NCBI GenBank assembly: GCA_025266875.1
Contig: JALLLT010000047.1
Location: forward strand, 62,001-126,000
DNA length: 64,000 nt
From: Fennellomyces sp. T-0311
Lineage: Eukaryota > Mucoromycota > Mucoromycetes > Mucorales > Lichtheimiaceae
Direction of reading: 5' to 3'
Below are positions 23,456 through 36,560 of this stretch, one piece after another. The position numbers were made by a program, and so were the translations under genes. Position 1 is the stretch's first letter. Each line of letters starts with the position of its first letter. A model generated the notes under the pieces. It was not told where the DNA came from. It did not search any database and was given only the letters and a program-made list of their open reading frames with translations.

Positions 23456-23547
23456 AACGTATCAGGGAGCAACGATAACAACGTATATGGGGTGATAGCG
23501 TTATTTTGTATTATTCTCCCAAACAACATCATTTAATTAATTCTACC

Positions 23548-25463
23548 TTTCTTTCATGGCATTGATTTCCTACAAACCAACGTGATCTATAACTCCTTGG
23601 GAGGTATCATCCTCACAGAAACATCCCGCACGTGCTTTATCCAGGGTCTAGTGAAAAATCTCTATCTACGTATGGCTTGAGCGGTGGGGGAATCGCGGGC
23701 TATTTCATATCACGTTTGACTAAAGCGAAGTATATGCTCGCTCCATAGATGACCATACAATGACAATACACTATAGTAATAAATAAATGCAACGAATAAT
23801 GCTAAAAAATATATCTTTTCATTATTTGGTATTTTTAAATGTCTGCATTATGTTTTGATACCAATACATGTCGAATTGATGTTATCAGGTTTTACAAACT
23901 GATCTACACGTCTTTGTCTATCTATAAGGCTATTCCCAGGAATAGGGATTTATTTGTTCTCTCCTTATGACAACGGTGTTATCATACAAAGTAGTAGCAG
24001 ATGAACCCTGGCAAAAATAATACCGAACTTGCATGGTCAACGAGATCAGGTGACGATACAGTTTAATATGCAGGGACCGCAGAGCATGTATAATGCCCCT
24101 TTTAGAACTTTAACCTGTTCAGTACGTACAGTCAAACCCCGCCTTGTGCAGAACAAGGAAATCCGAATATTTTGATGCATACAGTGAGGTTGTGTACCAA
24201 CCGGGAGATAGTCCTTACTGTCGTACCTGCTTTTTACCGCTTTGAGAATTCCAAATACTTTGATGCATATGGTGAGGTTTTGCACGAAACGGAAGCTGCA
24301 CAAACCGGGGTTTGACTGTATATGTGTACTGATCGACTGTTTCCCGTACTCTTTAAATCATAGTAATGAGTGGTCGATTTATAAATTGGATTATGAAGTT
24401 CAATCAGCTTTGTTCAGTCTGACATAACGCTAGTTCCTTCGCTCCCTGATAAAACAGGTGTGTTATATCTTTTCGTACACGGCGTACAAACGATATAGCA
24501 GAAGAACGCAAGTCGACACCCCTTTTCAATGTATTCTACAAACGTAGCACATGTTATGGGTTCTTGGGGATTAATTTTTCCAATGACCAAAAGAGATAGA
24601 CAAGGAGAGTGAAAAATAAGGAGTAAATTAAAATTTTCACAACAACCAAACGTGAGTGCTCATGCTATGCATACAACGTTGTATTGATGTAATAGTAGGG
24701 ATATCTTCTTGTTGGGAAGTTGAAAAAGCATATATATGCGCAAAAAGTTCATATTAGACTCGGTAGCGACTACTCATCAAAAGGATTATCAATGGCCTCT
24801 GATATTCCTTGCCTATGAAAAATGATCATATAGCGTCGCTGCAGGCAGTGATGGTGCTTTACTACCGTAAGTTTTAAAATTCTTGTCATATATGCTCTTT
24901 TGCTAATAATAAAATTCATATGCATAGATTACCAAGAATATGGTTCGGGATGGCGCGAGTAAAAAGTTCTGATTTACTGTAGTCGTTGACGATGAGAGTA
25001 AATCTTTTGCCTAGTGCCCACCTACGTTCTTCATCAGTTCATTCTTTCCTTTTATTTGCCTTGTTCATATGCCCGCTCATCATCATACTTTTTTATACCC
25101 GTACATTCAACCTACACACGCAATTTAACTATGCATCGCTCTCATCTTTTATTTCATTCGTCATTATTTACTCTTTGCAACAGTACCGTACATCTGCGTC
25201 CGAAAACAACTATACCCACTCCCCTTCCCCGATCTGCTCAAATAAAGAAGCATATTTTCCTCCGCTTGCTATACATCGAATTTATAATGGTAATGACGGA
25301 AATTTGAATGTATTTTCCTGGCTTTTGTGTTTCTCGTTTACGTACATAAAAAGGCAAATGATATAATTTGGGTATAAATGGCGGTATCCTGCATGATAAG
25401 TTACAAGGAATAGCTCTAATGTTTTTGTTTTTTTTAAAAGGAAGCATGTGTTCTGGCGTGCTG
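23548..25463. other. 1.9-kb spacer with one MITE
   Basis: Separates the peptide array from the peptidase gene. Apart from the MITE at 24129-24318 nothing was recognised. A 126-aa plus-strand frame at 24986-25366 is Ser/Phe-rich and featureless. Confidence 0.45.
24129..24318. mobile_element. 190-bp MITE with CAGTC ends
   Basis: The termini are CAGTCAAACCCCG and CGGGGTTTGACTG, a perfect 13-bp inverted repeat. TA flanks it at 24127-24128 and 24319-24320. Inside, two related stretches stand in direct orientation: one around TTTTGATGCATACAGTGAGG, the other around CTTTGATGCATATGGTGAGG. The CAGT start and TA duplication point to mobilisation by a pogo/Tc1-mariner type transposase. Non-coding. Confidence 0.75.
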
Positions 25464-27336
25464 TTAAATAGGATAAAAGCCATTTAGTGGCGATGCCGTA
25501 GGAGTTGGCAACACATTGGTAATTGTGGAATCAGTAGCTGGACATCCGATCATATATCCATCGCCAAAATATCCGGGGAAGTGGATCTTGGTAGAGGTTT
25601 GCGCCATGATTGCTTCGATTTCATCAGGGTTTTTGGGAGCAATAGTCAGGTTATTACATCCAGTTGCTGTAATAAGCACCGTATCTTGATCACGATGTTA
25701 AAAATAAATTGTCGTCGTACAATATTTTTATGACGTTACCCTCAATGCGAACACCGCCAACAGCACGATAACACTGGAGTTTATCCAAATTGAAGTACTT
25801 TGCAAATCCGGGAAACTGTGTCCAGATACGTAGATATGCGTCATTAAAGTAAAGGCCAGGCTCGACGGTGATGACCATATTAGGCTCAAGCGGCCGGTCC
25901 AACATAAAAGACGAATACTCTAGCTGATGATCACCATTGCTACTTGGGTACACGGTGCGACTAAAGGATGAATTAATATGGTGCCTGTAGAGTTTTTTTT
26001 GTACATTGTTGACTCTTACCCACCGACATCATGTACGTCTAAACCAACTGAATGTCCGAGAGCTACAGAGCGTAAAATTAGCATGAAATAATAGCCTAAG
26101 ACAAAAGGGAATACAAACTGTGAAAGTAAAACGCATATGGGATGCCAAGACGAATGAGTTCTTCTCGATCACCAACAAGAACACCTATGCGGAGAAGTTC
26201 GTCGCACAAGACTTGAACCGCCAAATCCTCCATATCAGACCATATGACACCAGGGGCTAATTTGGTCAAGACCGCCTTTTTCATTTTATAATATGTTACT
26301 GTCACATGTCTGAACCAGAACTTGGCTTTATCGTTACCTCCTGCATAGCCAATACAATGTTGTATATGGCTCTTGCTGTTTTTTGTTACAGTTCTTGTTA
26401 AAATTATCCGACTCACTTGTACTTAGTCCGAGTTACCTTCGGGGGAGAACTTTCCAGTTACCGGAAAGGTTCGTGTCACATCGCTTCCGTAGCATCGGTA
26501 CTCAGCTCCGGCATCTACTAGCACCAAAGCGTGAGGGTCGTCTTGTGGCAATGACCTATTATTTCTGGTGTAATGTAAAGTGGCTGTTCGCGGTCCGGAC
26601 GCCACGATTGGCACGTAGGCTTGACGATCTAGTCCAAAGCACGCACACATCCAACGAAAGTAAGCAGCCAACTGTGCCTCGCTTGTTCGCCGATGTTGCC
26701 ATAACGCCATGTGAGCGTGCGAAGAAACCAAGGTCGCTTGTTGGATGGCATTAATCTCCCATGGAAACTTGGTGAGGCGTGCTTCGTTGAGAGCGTGGCG
26801 TAAGCTATGCGTATCCACCTCCAAATCATGCATATCGTTCTTGAACATGGCGAGGTCTACTTTTGGATCAAGCACGTGGACTTTGTGATATTGGTATACT
26901 GCTCTTGTTAATTCTGCTTCGTCAATGATACGATCCACGTCGTATTTCCGTAATAATTCGGAAGGGCTGTCCGGTGCACCCTTCCATACAGTTTCACTTT
27001 CAGGGACCGTCGGCGGAATGAGATACACAAGTTCAGTCTGCAGATCCATCATCACGTGGAATCCGGGTTCGTCAACGCCTAGACTTTGTTTTTGGTCATT
27101 CTACCCTTACCCTCGGGTAATTATATCTTACCAGTTAAGTAAAAGAAATGGCTTGCTTGCCGGAATTCGAGTTCAACGTCGCTACCATTCCGTGTAGTAT
27201 CCACAGCACCAGATATTAAGATAATTGCATTTTCCTTCGCGTCCGTCTTCATCAGTCGCTTCACTTTGAGACAATGTTGCCGTGTTGGTAGCCGGTTAGG
27301 CAGGAAGGTGAGCGCCGCGACGGGTTGTGGTGTCAT
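25464..27336 (-). CDS. Xaa-Pro aminopeptidase/prolidase, peptidase family M24B
   Basis: Seven exons: 27132..27336, 26437..27078, 26338..26375, 26119..26275, 26020..26062, 25740..25960 and 25464..25684, giving 508 aa with all phases consistent. It removes N-terminal residues preceding proline, or splits Xaa-Pro dipeptides, probably in the cytosol since no signal peptide is seen. The N-terminal creatinase-like domain ends near residue 190. The pita-bread domain holds the five metal ligands: D257 and D268 (LVDAGAEYRCYGSDVTRTFP), H351 (LGHSVGLDVHD), E395 (TVEPG) and E435 (GGVRIED). The length fits eukaryotic prolidase/PepP (about 490-510). The third exon (38 nt) and the AAAAAG acceptor of exon 4 are the least certain parts. 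PepP and PEPD cannot be told apart by eye. Confidence 0.85.
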
Positions 27337-28279
27337 TGTAGTTAAGCAAAGCGAAGAAAAGGAAAAGTAAAAAGTAAAAAAGATACGAAGTTTTATACCG
27401 CAAGTGCTCATCACTGTAATCAGCCCACCCAATGGAGATCGAAAAAGCTGCTTCCGGGTCACGCTTATACTTTTGTGTGTTCAGAAACGTACAAAGAAAT
27501 CACAATGGAGGAGTGGGGCACGGACGTTCAGCGAAAAAGAAACCCAAAGCCGATCACTGGGTAACACATAATTTTTTTTTACCGTGGACCATATGTATTA
27601 CAAGAATGGTTACTTGGTCATCCCAATAATTGGTGCTCTGCATGTGCATACCATTGTCGTTTAGACACAATGATGCTGCTCCTTTCGTCTTGTCTCAGGA
27701 AACACAGAAAGGGTCCACCGAGTTACGGGTGCGAGAGTTGTTTTTGTTGATAAACTCGTGATATCCTAATAAACTCTGAAGGAGCCATTGTATCAGCCAC
27801 ATGTGAGGAGGCTAAGCATTTCGGCTAACATATTTAATCAAGTAAGCGCCCACACTAGGTCCTGTTTCGCACCAATGACAACTGCATCTACCATTATCAT
27901 TTCTGTTTTGTTTTCCATAGCCGTCCTTGCTAGTTGCACCTTTCAATACGTAACAAATTTCTGGTGCTATTTAACCAAAAAAAAAAGTATCAAGTCTTAG
28001 TGTGCTGCGGTACACAACATGTGTGTCTATCTAAGATCATCTAGAATTTTGTACAATGTAATAATAGCCTTTAGAAAGCTGGCCCGACCATTATAAAAAT
28101 TTACCTCCTGCAACACCATACATACTCCACATGTGGGGATCGAGGAGAAAGCCTTGCATTCTTTTTACTCCAACTAACTCCTACCCCCGAAAAATATTTC
28201 GAGAAATGTGTGTGTGGCACTATGGTTCCTTTTATATCCACTGGTGGCTGGAAGAATTGTACACAAAAAATTGCTACCT
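27337..28279. other. Intergenic spacer
   Basis: Contains the promoter of the M24 peptidase and the 3' flank of the PLD-like gene. No other gene is supported. A 70-aa plus-strand frame at 27788-28000 has one hydrophobic segment but no further support. Confidence 0.45.
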
Positions 28280-29374
28280 CTAAAACTGGTCCCAAAGACG
28301 CTCGAACTCATCATGGTAAGCCTGAACAACAGAGTCAATATTGGTGATAAGAACATTTTCGTGGTTGTGATAGCGCGCGCTACAAATTTGAGTTTAGCAT
28401 TTCAGGAGGGCGGAGAGAGAGGCGTGTTCATATACTCACGAAATGGACCAATTGAAACTTCCAGTGAGGACCATTCTCCGGTCAATGACGGCAAACTTGT
28501 TGTGCATAAATTGATCCCTATACAAACAGGTGAGACGAGATATTATGAAACACTTTCAGTATATCACAAAAACGTACGCTGAGTCCATCTTGTAAGGGAT
28601 ACCTTCATCTTCATGTAGGCGTATAACATCCGATCCCTTTGCGTCACGTTGTTCATTATCCGAAATAATTCGCACATCCACGCCACGTCGTTTTGCTTGA
28701 GCCAGGGCCTTGGCAGTTGTGTTATCCGTCAATGAAAAAATGCATACATATAGCGTTTCTTGAGCCGATTTGAGTGCAGTAATGAACGTATGATAGCTGT
28801 TTTCCGAAGGGAAAAAGATGGGCATACAAAAGACTTCGCTTGGCAAATCGTGCAAGAATTCCGGTTCAAAGCATCCCCAATCTTCTGGCTCCTCATCTTG
28901 ATGCTGGTAATATTTCATAGACATTTGGCGAATACGGGCGTGTTCCCGGCGTTCGGCAGCCAAACCTGCTTCATAGGTACGGCACCACGCGCTGCGTTGG
29001 ACCACCGTTTCCTCTTGTTCAGATTTTTTGGCAGCCACATCAGCCCACGACATGACTGGCTGGTTTTCCTCCTCTTCCTCCTCTTCCTCCTCCTCTTCTT
29101 TCTTTTCGATATATTCGGGCAAGAACGCATCCACACCCAGTGTGGTACCGATCAAGCAAGACATATAGTTCTTGAGCAGGCCAAGTCGCTGTTTATCCTC
29201 ATCGGAGTCCATGGAGTTGGCCGTGGCGGCAAATAGGCGATTCATTAACTTCACCGCGTCTTCGTCGTCCTGGCTGCCTCCTTTACGCTGACGCTGCTCT
29301 AAGAGCATATTGAAATGAGAAGTAGCCTTTTCGCGCAACTCACTGTCGGCCATGACCACGTCAGCCGATGCCAT
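28280..29374 (-). CDS. Phospholipase D-like (MitoPLD/Zucchini-type) HKD protein
   Basis: Exons 28578..29374, 28440..28517 and 28280..28379 give 324 aa. The C-terminal half (about 185-324) is a single PLD domain: FFPSENSYHTFITALKSA and VRIISDNEQ, then the HxKxxxxD catalytic motif MHNKFAVID (H271, K273, D278) and GSFNWS. One HKD per chain is typical of dimeric MitoPLD/PLD6-type enzymes, which cleave cardiolipin or nucleic-acid phosphodiesters. The substrate here is not determinable. The N-terminal half is unusual: helical, with an acidic run of Glu at 93-103, and no membrane anchor or mitochondrial presequence visible, unlike animal PLD6. The introns are phase 2 and contain stops, so splicing is needed to reach the HKD motif. 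Confidence 0.8.
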
Positions 29375-32197
29375 AGACTATTCAAAAAAGTGTCAGAGGA
29401 AAGATCTGCATAAACGCGGGGAATGAAACCTTACTTTTCTAACAAGTTGCCGCAAGTTAAGTTGGCTCTCTTCTTCGTAAGGAAGTACGGTCATTTTGAA
29501 GACTTGACTACTAAAAGGTGGGAGAAAAAAAGCCGTTTGTCAAAGTTACAACGCTTTTATAAAGGGCTCGGCGTTGTCTGTTGCACAGCCTACCCAAAAT
29601 GGAGGGACTATGCTGCAAGTCGTTCGGGACAGTCACCATTCGTTCCGAACTTAAACTCTACTATGTATAATGCGATAGTTTGCGCTTGAAAGTGTGCAAG
29701 TTGAGACAGCGAGATGTCAATTTTAGGGTCTGTTATGTAGGTTTCCCAGATGTATTTCAGTTTTGAGACTGTTGGTCATATTTCTTTGATTTCATGTAAT
29801 CAATGGCAACACAGTGTAAAGTGAAGCATGGGCAGTAATGTGCCTGGAGCTTGGCATGAGGCTTCTTCTGTAACACAAGTAAAACAGCAACAGGTAATTT
29901 GGGCTTGCGTTGGGTATTTCAAGCCCGCCGAATTTCACAGCAGGTTTTCGACGTCCGAAAATTATTCTTTGGGATCGAACAAAATCATGCGAGAAGTACA
30001 AGCCCTCAATGGCACACATAGGCTGGTTATTCGTATTGTGAGCCTTGATTTGAGTTCTGTTGCCGCTAATTACATCGAGATTAAGAAAATTGTATCGAAT
30101 GCTTAAGACTGAGTGTGAGAAACTTATATCACATAATCTATATTTTCAAACGTAAATCGCTGAAGCAGGATCGTTCCTGGAGTAAACCGATAGTATTTGT
30201 TGTACGTATTATTCTTGAATTAGCGTACTTTCAGTTGACTAATGCTTATCACAATGAACGGTAATGTGAAAATAAATTTCTTTTTTTTTACTCAGGTCAA
30301 AATATATTTTCATGTCAACTAACAAACAGGTATGCACGCTTAGCGTGGTATTTGCACCCGACCGAAATTCCATTTTGCCGTCAAAGCTCCGCGTTTGATT
30401 GAAGGCGAAAAGAAAAAGAGCATAATCCAAATACCAATATTCCTGAGCTGACGGCCTAAAGTCAGTAGCAGAGATATTCGATGTTACACAATTGTATCAC
30501 ACTGAATTACGCTAGTGATGCGACAAGAATACATCCCGACTACCCTGGTTACTGAGGGCAAAGGATGAAGGATAAGCCTATAAACACGGAGTTGTCGAAA
30601 CTGTAGTGCACAGCCAATAATTCATTTCCACTTCTTCGGTCTGAGCGCCGGATTGCATTGACATGCAAACGGTAATATTATATTCTGCTCAGCACCTAAA
30701 ATAACCGTTAATGACGTTTATTTCGTGGTCCATAATCTATCTATAGCTTTAGCCAGCTTTTTTTTGGCTAATGATAATGAGCCCAATATGCAATACTGCT
30801 ATTCGAGTGACTAATTAAATGAAGTACGGCTCTCACTGTCAACATATGATTGCGTTTATATTATGTAATAGTCAATAACCAATGCGGAAAAAGAATATAC
30901 AAATTTTTTTGCCCACGATGGTGAACGCCACAGTCGCAATGTGGTACAGGCGAGGTATTTTAGCTATGACACAGCTGCAATGACATGGCGTAAGCGGTCT
31001 AGTACTTAATCTCACATGCAGCATAATCCACCGATTTGGAATCTCGTTACCATGTTGTCCAAATAGAGTTGCTTCTTTTATGAAAAATAAGTTATGATGG
31101 TATATACATCATGATTGGATTGGGTTGTATTTAAAAAGCAGAATTGCTAACTATTGCCAGCTCCCTTCCCATTTACCCGTAATAGCCCTAATAACCCGGA
31201 TTGTCGGTTTAATATATCTTTAAAAGCATGTTTGTAGCAATAAAAAAGCACGTTTCGCATATTTCAGGAGATTGTTTTTCTTGTATTAACTTTTTTACGC
31301 AAAAAATTCACAACATGATCCAATATTATGTCCGTTGTCTTTGGCGCATCAAAAGGGTCTGGATCGCCAAGACATGGAAAAAAAATGCTGCGCACATCGG
31401 AATAAAATGTCTAAGGAGTGGCCGAAGCTTCCGAAAACCTCAGTAGCATTTTTTTGGTCCTGCTGATGCTTTTGTGCGACATGGTGGTGTGGCCGCCAGA
31501 GGGAGGATTGCCTTTTATGTAAAGTGCAGAACAAGGCATGCTTTTTAAAGGCTATAGCACGAATTCACGTTGTGTACGGGGAATTATTTCTTCTGGAGCG
31601 AGGCTGTTGCAGGGCGGACAATTGGGAGAATATGCTTCGAATGTTCTTTCTAACGGCCAGAAAGCGAGAGAGAGAGGTAAGCCAAATTTCCCCTCATTCA
31701 ATTAGTCCTGCGTTGATCGACTTTTGGGTGCTACGACTTTTTTTGTTGCCCTGAAAAATGATCTGCCAAGAAATTACTTTTTTCGGCGAACCGCCCGAGC
31801 AATATGTTCATAAAAGTTGCAGCAGACCCTTAATGTGTCATATTGGTATAAGTAACGCACATGTAGCGAGTATAAAGGGAGTATATGAGAGGTTCAGGCA
31901 CTCGAATAGCAAGGTTTGTACGTTGAAAGAAAGGAGTGAAAGGGGACTTTGAGATGTGCGTGTGGAAGTGAAGTGAGAGCAAGTCAAAGGGAGAGATCAG
32001 CGGAGAAAATGCCCCACTCTCCTTCAATTCCAGATCAGGGTCGCCGCCACGTCGTGGCGAGTATTTGAAGCTTATCGCTGTGGCTCGGCAAGTCAGGCTA
32101 CCCCATTCTTTATAAGCAGTTGTCCAGTTCCAATGCCTACGATATTTAAGCGGCGGCAATTTATTTTCCTTCACTTTTCTTTCTTTCTCCTTTACAC
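29375..32197. other. 2.8-kb spacer, no gene recognised
   Basis: The head-to-head spacer between the PLD-like gene (minus) and the MAP kinase (plus). Frames of 60-92 aa (for example 29423-29689 and 29828-30106) lack any domain or signal. The proximal few hundred bases on each side must hold the two promoters. Confidence 0.45.
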
Positions 32198-33808
32198 ATG
32201 TCACCTCACTACTCTGTCGCCATTGAGGGCGGCCCTGAGATATTCACCATCGATACACGATACCGTATTGTGCGCAAAGTCGGTTCAGGATCCTACGGCA
32301 CAGTATGTTCGGCATACGATCTGCATGGTGATCGGTTCTGTGCAATTAAGAAAGTCCACCGTGTATTCGACAAGCGAATGCTGACGAAGCGATGCTTGCG
32401 CGAAATCAAGCTGCTTCAGCACCTCAACCACCACCCTCGTATCATCGAGCTACTTGATATGGACGTTGTGGATGTCAACGCGTTTAACGAAATTTACTTG
32501 GTGTTCGATTGCATGGACGCGGTAAGAACCCTTTTTTGTGTCACATAAGTCAAACAAATAAGCTGACCTCACACAAAAAGAGCTTACATGACGTGATTCA
32601 CTCGGATAAGCCGCTGAGCATGGTGCACGGCCAATGGATTCTCTACCAAATGCTCTCGGGTCTCAAATACATACATGCAGCGCACGTCATACATCGCGAC
32701 CTCAAGCCTGGTATGTTTGTAATATTGCTGTACAATATCGTTATTGAATCGTCGTTAGCAAACATTCTCATCAATATCGACTGCGACATCAAAATCTGCG
32801 ACTTTGGTATGGCTCGCGGATACAACTATGGCGACAAAGACACCTTCACTATGACCGAATACGTGACAACACGATGGTACCGTGCTCCCGAAATCATGAT
32901 CAGTCCGAACAACTACAGCAAATCAAGTAAGCGTACGATCACCATGTCAACCATGGTTTTACTGACACGTTCACTCAGTCGACGTGTGGTCTGTCGGTTG
33001 CATCTTCGCGGAAATTCTGGGTCGTCGCGTGCTATTCAAGGGTCGAGACTACATCGACCAGCTCCACAAGATCCTTGGTATCCTTGGCCTACCTGAAGAC
33101 ATTACGTTCTGGGATCCATCCGAATCCGTGGCCGCTCATTTGCAACAGCTGTGCACAGTGGGTGGCCAGCCGCCACCGCGCCATCCGATAGATTTCCATT
33201 CCTTATTTCCCGATTGCCCTGAACAAGGTATCGACCTTCTGAAGGAGCTGCTACAACTAGACCCGCGAAATCGGGTTATTATTGAGGATGCGATGGCTCA
33301 TCCGTTTGTGTTGCCGTTTAGCGACCCAGAGGAAGAAGCATTGCAGCCAGACCATGCGTGCGACTTTTCGTTTGAATATGAGAATGGAGATGAAGCTTAT
33401 CTGCGAAACCAGATCCTGAGCGAGATCCTGGGATTTCGACGCAATGTACGGTCGTATGAAAGTGGACATGCGCTTCGACGACATCATTCCATGGACATAG
33501 CGACAACACGACAAACGCAACGACAAATGATGCCGTCTGCAACGATGAGTATTCTTGACCAGCCTGCACGGCATAGGCGCCAGGTAACTGGCGGGGCCCC
33601 AGACGGAGGTGACAACACCGAAGAAATGGGCGAGGAGCTGACTGTCATGTCAGGAGGATTAGTAGGGGAGCCAGAAGAATTCGACATGGAGGAGGAGATT
33701 GCTGGTCGAACTGCCGGAGTCAACGTTGCACCTCACCGCCAATTTCGAGCACCTGCACGAGGTCCCCAGCGCGACCGCTTGGAGCGTGATTTGAGTGGCA
33801 CCTGGTAA
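32198..33808 (+). CDS. MAP kinase, TEY type, Slt2/Mpk1-like
   Basis: Exons 32198..32521, 32581..32710, 32759..32926 and 32979..33808 give 483 aa. Features are the Gly loop GSGSYG (29-34), catalytic Lys in AIKK (51), HRDLKPANIL (146-155), DFG (166-168), the TEY activation loop (184-186, [16 protein letters not shown]) and the CMGC-type insert. The preceding EIFTID and the overall pattern resemble fungal Slt2/Mpk1 cell-wall-integrity kinases more than Fus3/Kss1 types, but this was judged by eye. After the kinase core (about residue 330) comes a long Gln/Arg/Glu-rich tail, as in Slt2. It would act at the end of a MAPKKK-MAPKK-MAPK cascade, phosphorylated on T184 and Y186. The start has CACATG context, and an EGG..FTID motif follows closely. 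Confidence 0.88.
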
Positions 33809-36560
33809 CCCTTAACTCGCCCCTATTTTCTGGCTTATTAGCCCTCTCCCCCCATTTTCTATGCTTTTTCAGTGTGTACTTCATATGCTTCTTTTTTACC
33901 TTTTCCGTGTTTGCTGCCGTTTCTTTTTCTATTAACTATTGTAAAGCCCAAAATTATGTACATTTCTTGTTTCTTCCCTCCCTTTTGCGACAGCCTAATC
34001 CACTTTCTGCATGTATGCCTCCTTACCGTTTTCTCTTTTGTTTTTGCTGCATCTCGTGATCTTCTATGCTTTTCTTTTGACAATTTGGAATACACGCTTA
34101 TTCATTGGTAACCGTCTGAGAACGTGGCTTCCCGCCCCTTACTAGAGACATATGCAGCCCACCATTCAGCCACTTATGTACCCGCTGTAATTGCATACCT
34201 GTCTTTTTCAACCCTCTTTACCGAGCATTCTATTACGCTCGAGTTAAAATTTAACTTGACCGCGCACAAACCCTCTTCGCTCCAGACCGATACTATCCAA
34301 TGCCTTAATTAACGCATAAACCTTAAGTATAAAGCCTTTTTGTACCGAACCACGTGCTTAAGGGCAGCGATGCAGCTCAGAAAACCGAGGAACTCGCTTA
34401 CAACTGCATTAATAATCCATGCAAGCCATCGGGAACGAACCGTCCCTATGCAGCCACAACTCAAGCGAATGATCCCTGGCTCTTTAAAGTCGCATACTCG
34501 TGGTCGGTTACTAATTGATTGCATATGGCCCAAAAAGGAATCCAATGCCTTCTTTAAATGTAGTTTTATGTTGAGTCGTGTTGCACACAAAATGTCAACA
34601 AGCATCCATCTCCATTTGGTAACTCCATTGAGGAGCGATAAGGCTAGAAAGAAGTGTAATATGATCAGAGGACTACTTATTTTATGTCACAATAATACAG
34701 TGTGTCAAATATATTCATTTCAAGTAACCGCTATCACTGGTCGCGCCATCTATCGTATGGAATTACACCTGCGTAATTTATTGCTACGTACTACCATTTA
34801 ATCTCTATATAACTATATATCATGAACCGAAAATAACATGTTACTCAAAACTTTAGCACTTTGCAACTACAGTGCGTAGATATCCAAGAGACAGAATGAC
34901 TGCTACATCAGGTACAATCGTCATGGCGTTTATTTTTCTGGATGACGATTGACAAACAAAAACATCACTCTACGAAACGGCATATCATTAGCTGATAACT
35001 CCGCCCTGCAAGAACCAGAAGCCATCATTTTGAATGGAAAGTCATCATCTATAGGCGACCGTCCCATAGATACTGCTACAGGATGTATGCACCCATTATT
35101 TTAGCTTAATAAGCCTAGAAAAGGTTCTGTATTGCAACAGCGACAACATGGGGACTAAAACGGTTATCCACATGACTTTGAATTATCGTAGCAGCAAGGG
35201 CAGAAACAGGCGGCGTACGGGTTTATTCATCTTTATGCAGACATTCCATTGCTCACAATGAAGGTGCATGCTGCTGATTGCTTTCACCCTTTGCTACCGA
35301 CACAATCAGGTAGCTATATTCGAAAGCAAAAGTGGCAAGTTGGTGGTACTCAATTCTAGTCAAAGAATGTCGCATCTATGTAGTAGATTCGGTACAGTGG
35401 GACCCACTCAGATCGCTCATCATATGGTTTTGGGATGTTCCGTGCCAGTTGTGCTGTATTAATTTTGAAGCGAAAACCCTCACTAGGTCTAGTACATTCA
35501 TTCTTTTGATTCGACACCAGCCAAAAGATCACTTTTCTTAGATACCTAGCCTCTTTGCGCATTTTACATGCTCTGGATGTACGAGGTCCAGATGGGTTAT
35601 GGGAAAGGAGCCAAGGGCAATGAAGACAAGGAATCAAAGGTCAAGTAGCAAAGAGTCGTGAAGCAAGGTAAAAAAAAAAGTATCAATCAAGGAGTTGTTT
35701 TGGCATTGTGGTGAAACAACCACAGATGATAATAATAGAAGATATTTCCTATCGGATAACACATATCGGTTCAACATCATCACGAAGTGTACTTACATAG
35801 TAACTTGTCTACACGGATTAAGAATTACACCGTATGAACGAATAGGATAAACTCAACAGGACATGGAATTGACTCCAATATAGCAATGCGGTCATTACAC
35901 TGCATGGCGGATGTCAAAGACATCCTCAGATCCGCATGATCAGAACAAAGGAAAGGATCCTATACGTCCTCTATCCATTCAGGCAATTCTGAAGACGAAA
36001 CACTATCTAAACTGCCATCGCTGATTCAATACACAAAAGATATAAAAGCATAGAGCGTTGCATTCAATAAAGCATATCCGAAACTTCAAAGATACTTTTA
36101 TAAGTCTCTTTTTATTCTTTGTACCGTTGATTCACTTCAGGCATGACAAGCACATCAAGGAGGTGGTAATTCCCTTATGACAGGAAACAAAATATTGAAA
36201 AGCAAGGCATAAGAGAACATAGTCCTGGAAGCAAATGTCTGTTTTCATTCCTCAACAAAGGTAGCTCTGCCTCTACCATGTTTTCAACGTGCTTTTAACT
36301 GATAGATTTCCGATTTGCTAAGGCGGGGACATTCTTTTGTAGACAGCGTTTTCCGCTTACCCGTGATAAGCGAAGGCTGTACATATCATTATGGCCCAGC
36401 AAACATTTGTAACATGTCCAATATCCAGGCCATCCAAAAACAAGTCAGTAGGAGGCTTCAGAAATTCGTCAGCTCTGGGCGGCGTGTATTAAGAAACATC
36501 TGCTAAAGAGTTCTTTTGCTGCAAAAATTTGGTTGATTCGAATTTCTGAAGCCCTTCGAT
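33809..36560. other. 2.7-kb spacer, no gene recognised
   Basis: Begins with a pyrimidine-rich 3' UTR-like stretch after the MAP kinase. The longest frame (153 aa, plus, 34340-34801) has no recognisable domain. A 15-bp exact inverted repeat lies at 36454-36468 and 36539-36553. Confidence 0.45.
36454..36553. repeat. 15-bp inverted repeat, 70-bp loop
   Basis: GGCTTCAGAAATTCG at 36454-36468 is the exact reverse complement of 36539-36553. It lies just upstream of the long direct repeat. It could be the relic of a small transposon or a stem in a transcript; no gene context decides this. Confidence 0.5.

Noticed and set aside
24850..24920. Possible further peptide-gene remnant (ATTCTTGTCAT)
   Set aside because: Only about 11 bases resemble exon 2; no core, splice site or exon 1 nearby.
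24986..25366. 126-aa plus-strand frame near the peptidase gene
   Set aside because: Low-complexity Ser/Phe/Tyr composition, no domain, no promoter or splice support; part lies in the likely 3' flank of the minus-strand peptidase.
28760..29236. 158-aa plus-strand frame
   Set aside because: Antisense shadow of the PLD-like gene; its Phe/Leu run is the complement of the poly-Glu codons.
29828..30106. 92-aa plus-strand frame
   Set aside because: Moderately balanced composition but no motif, promoter or splice evidence; not enough to call a gene.
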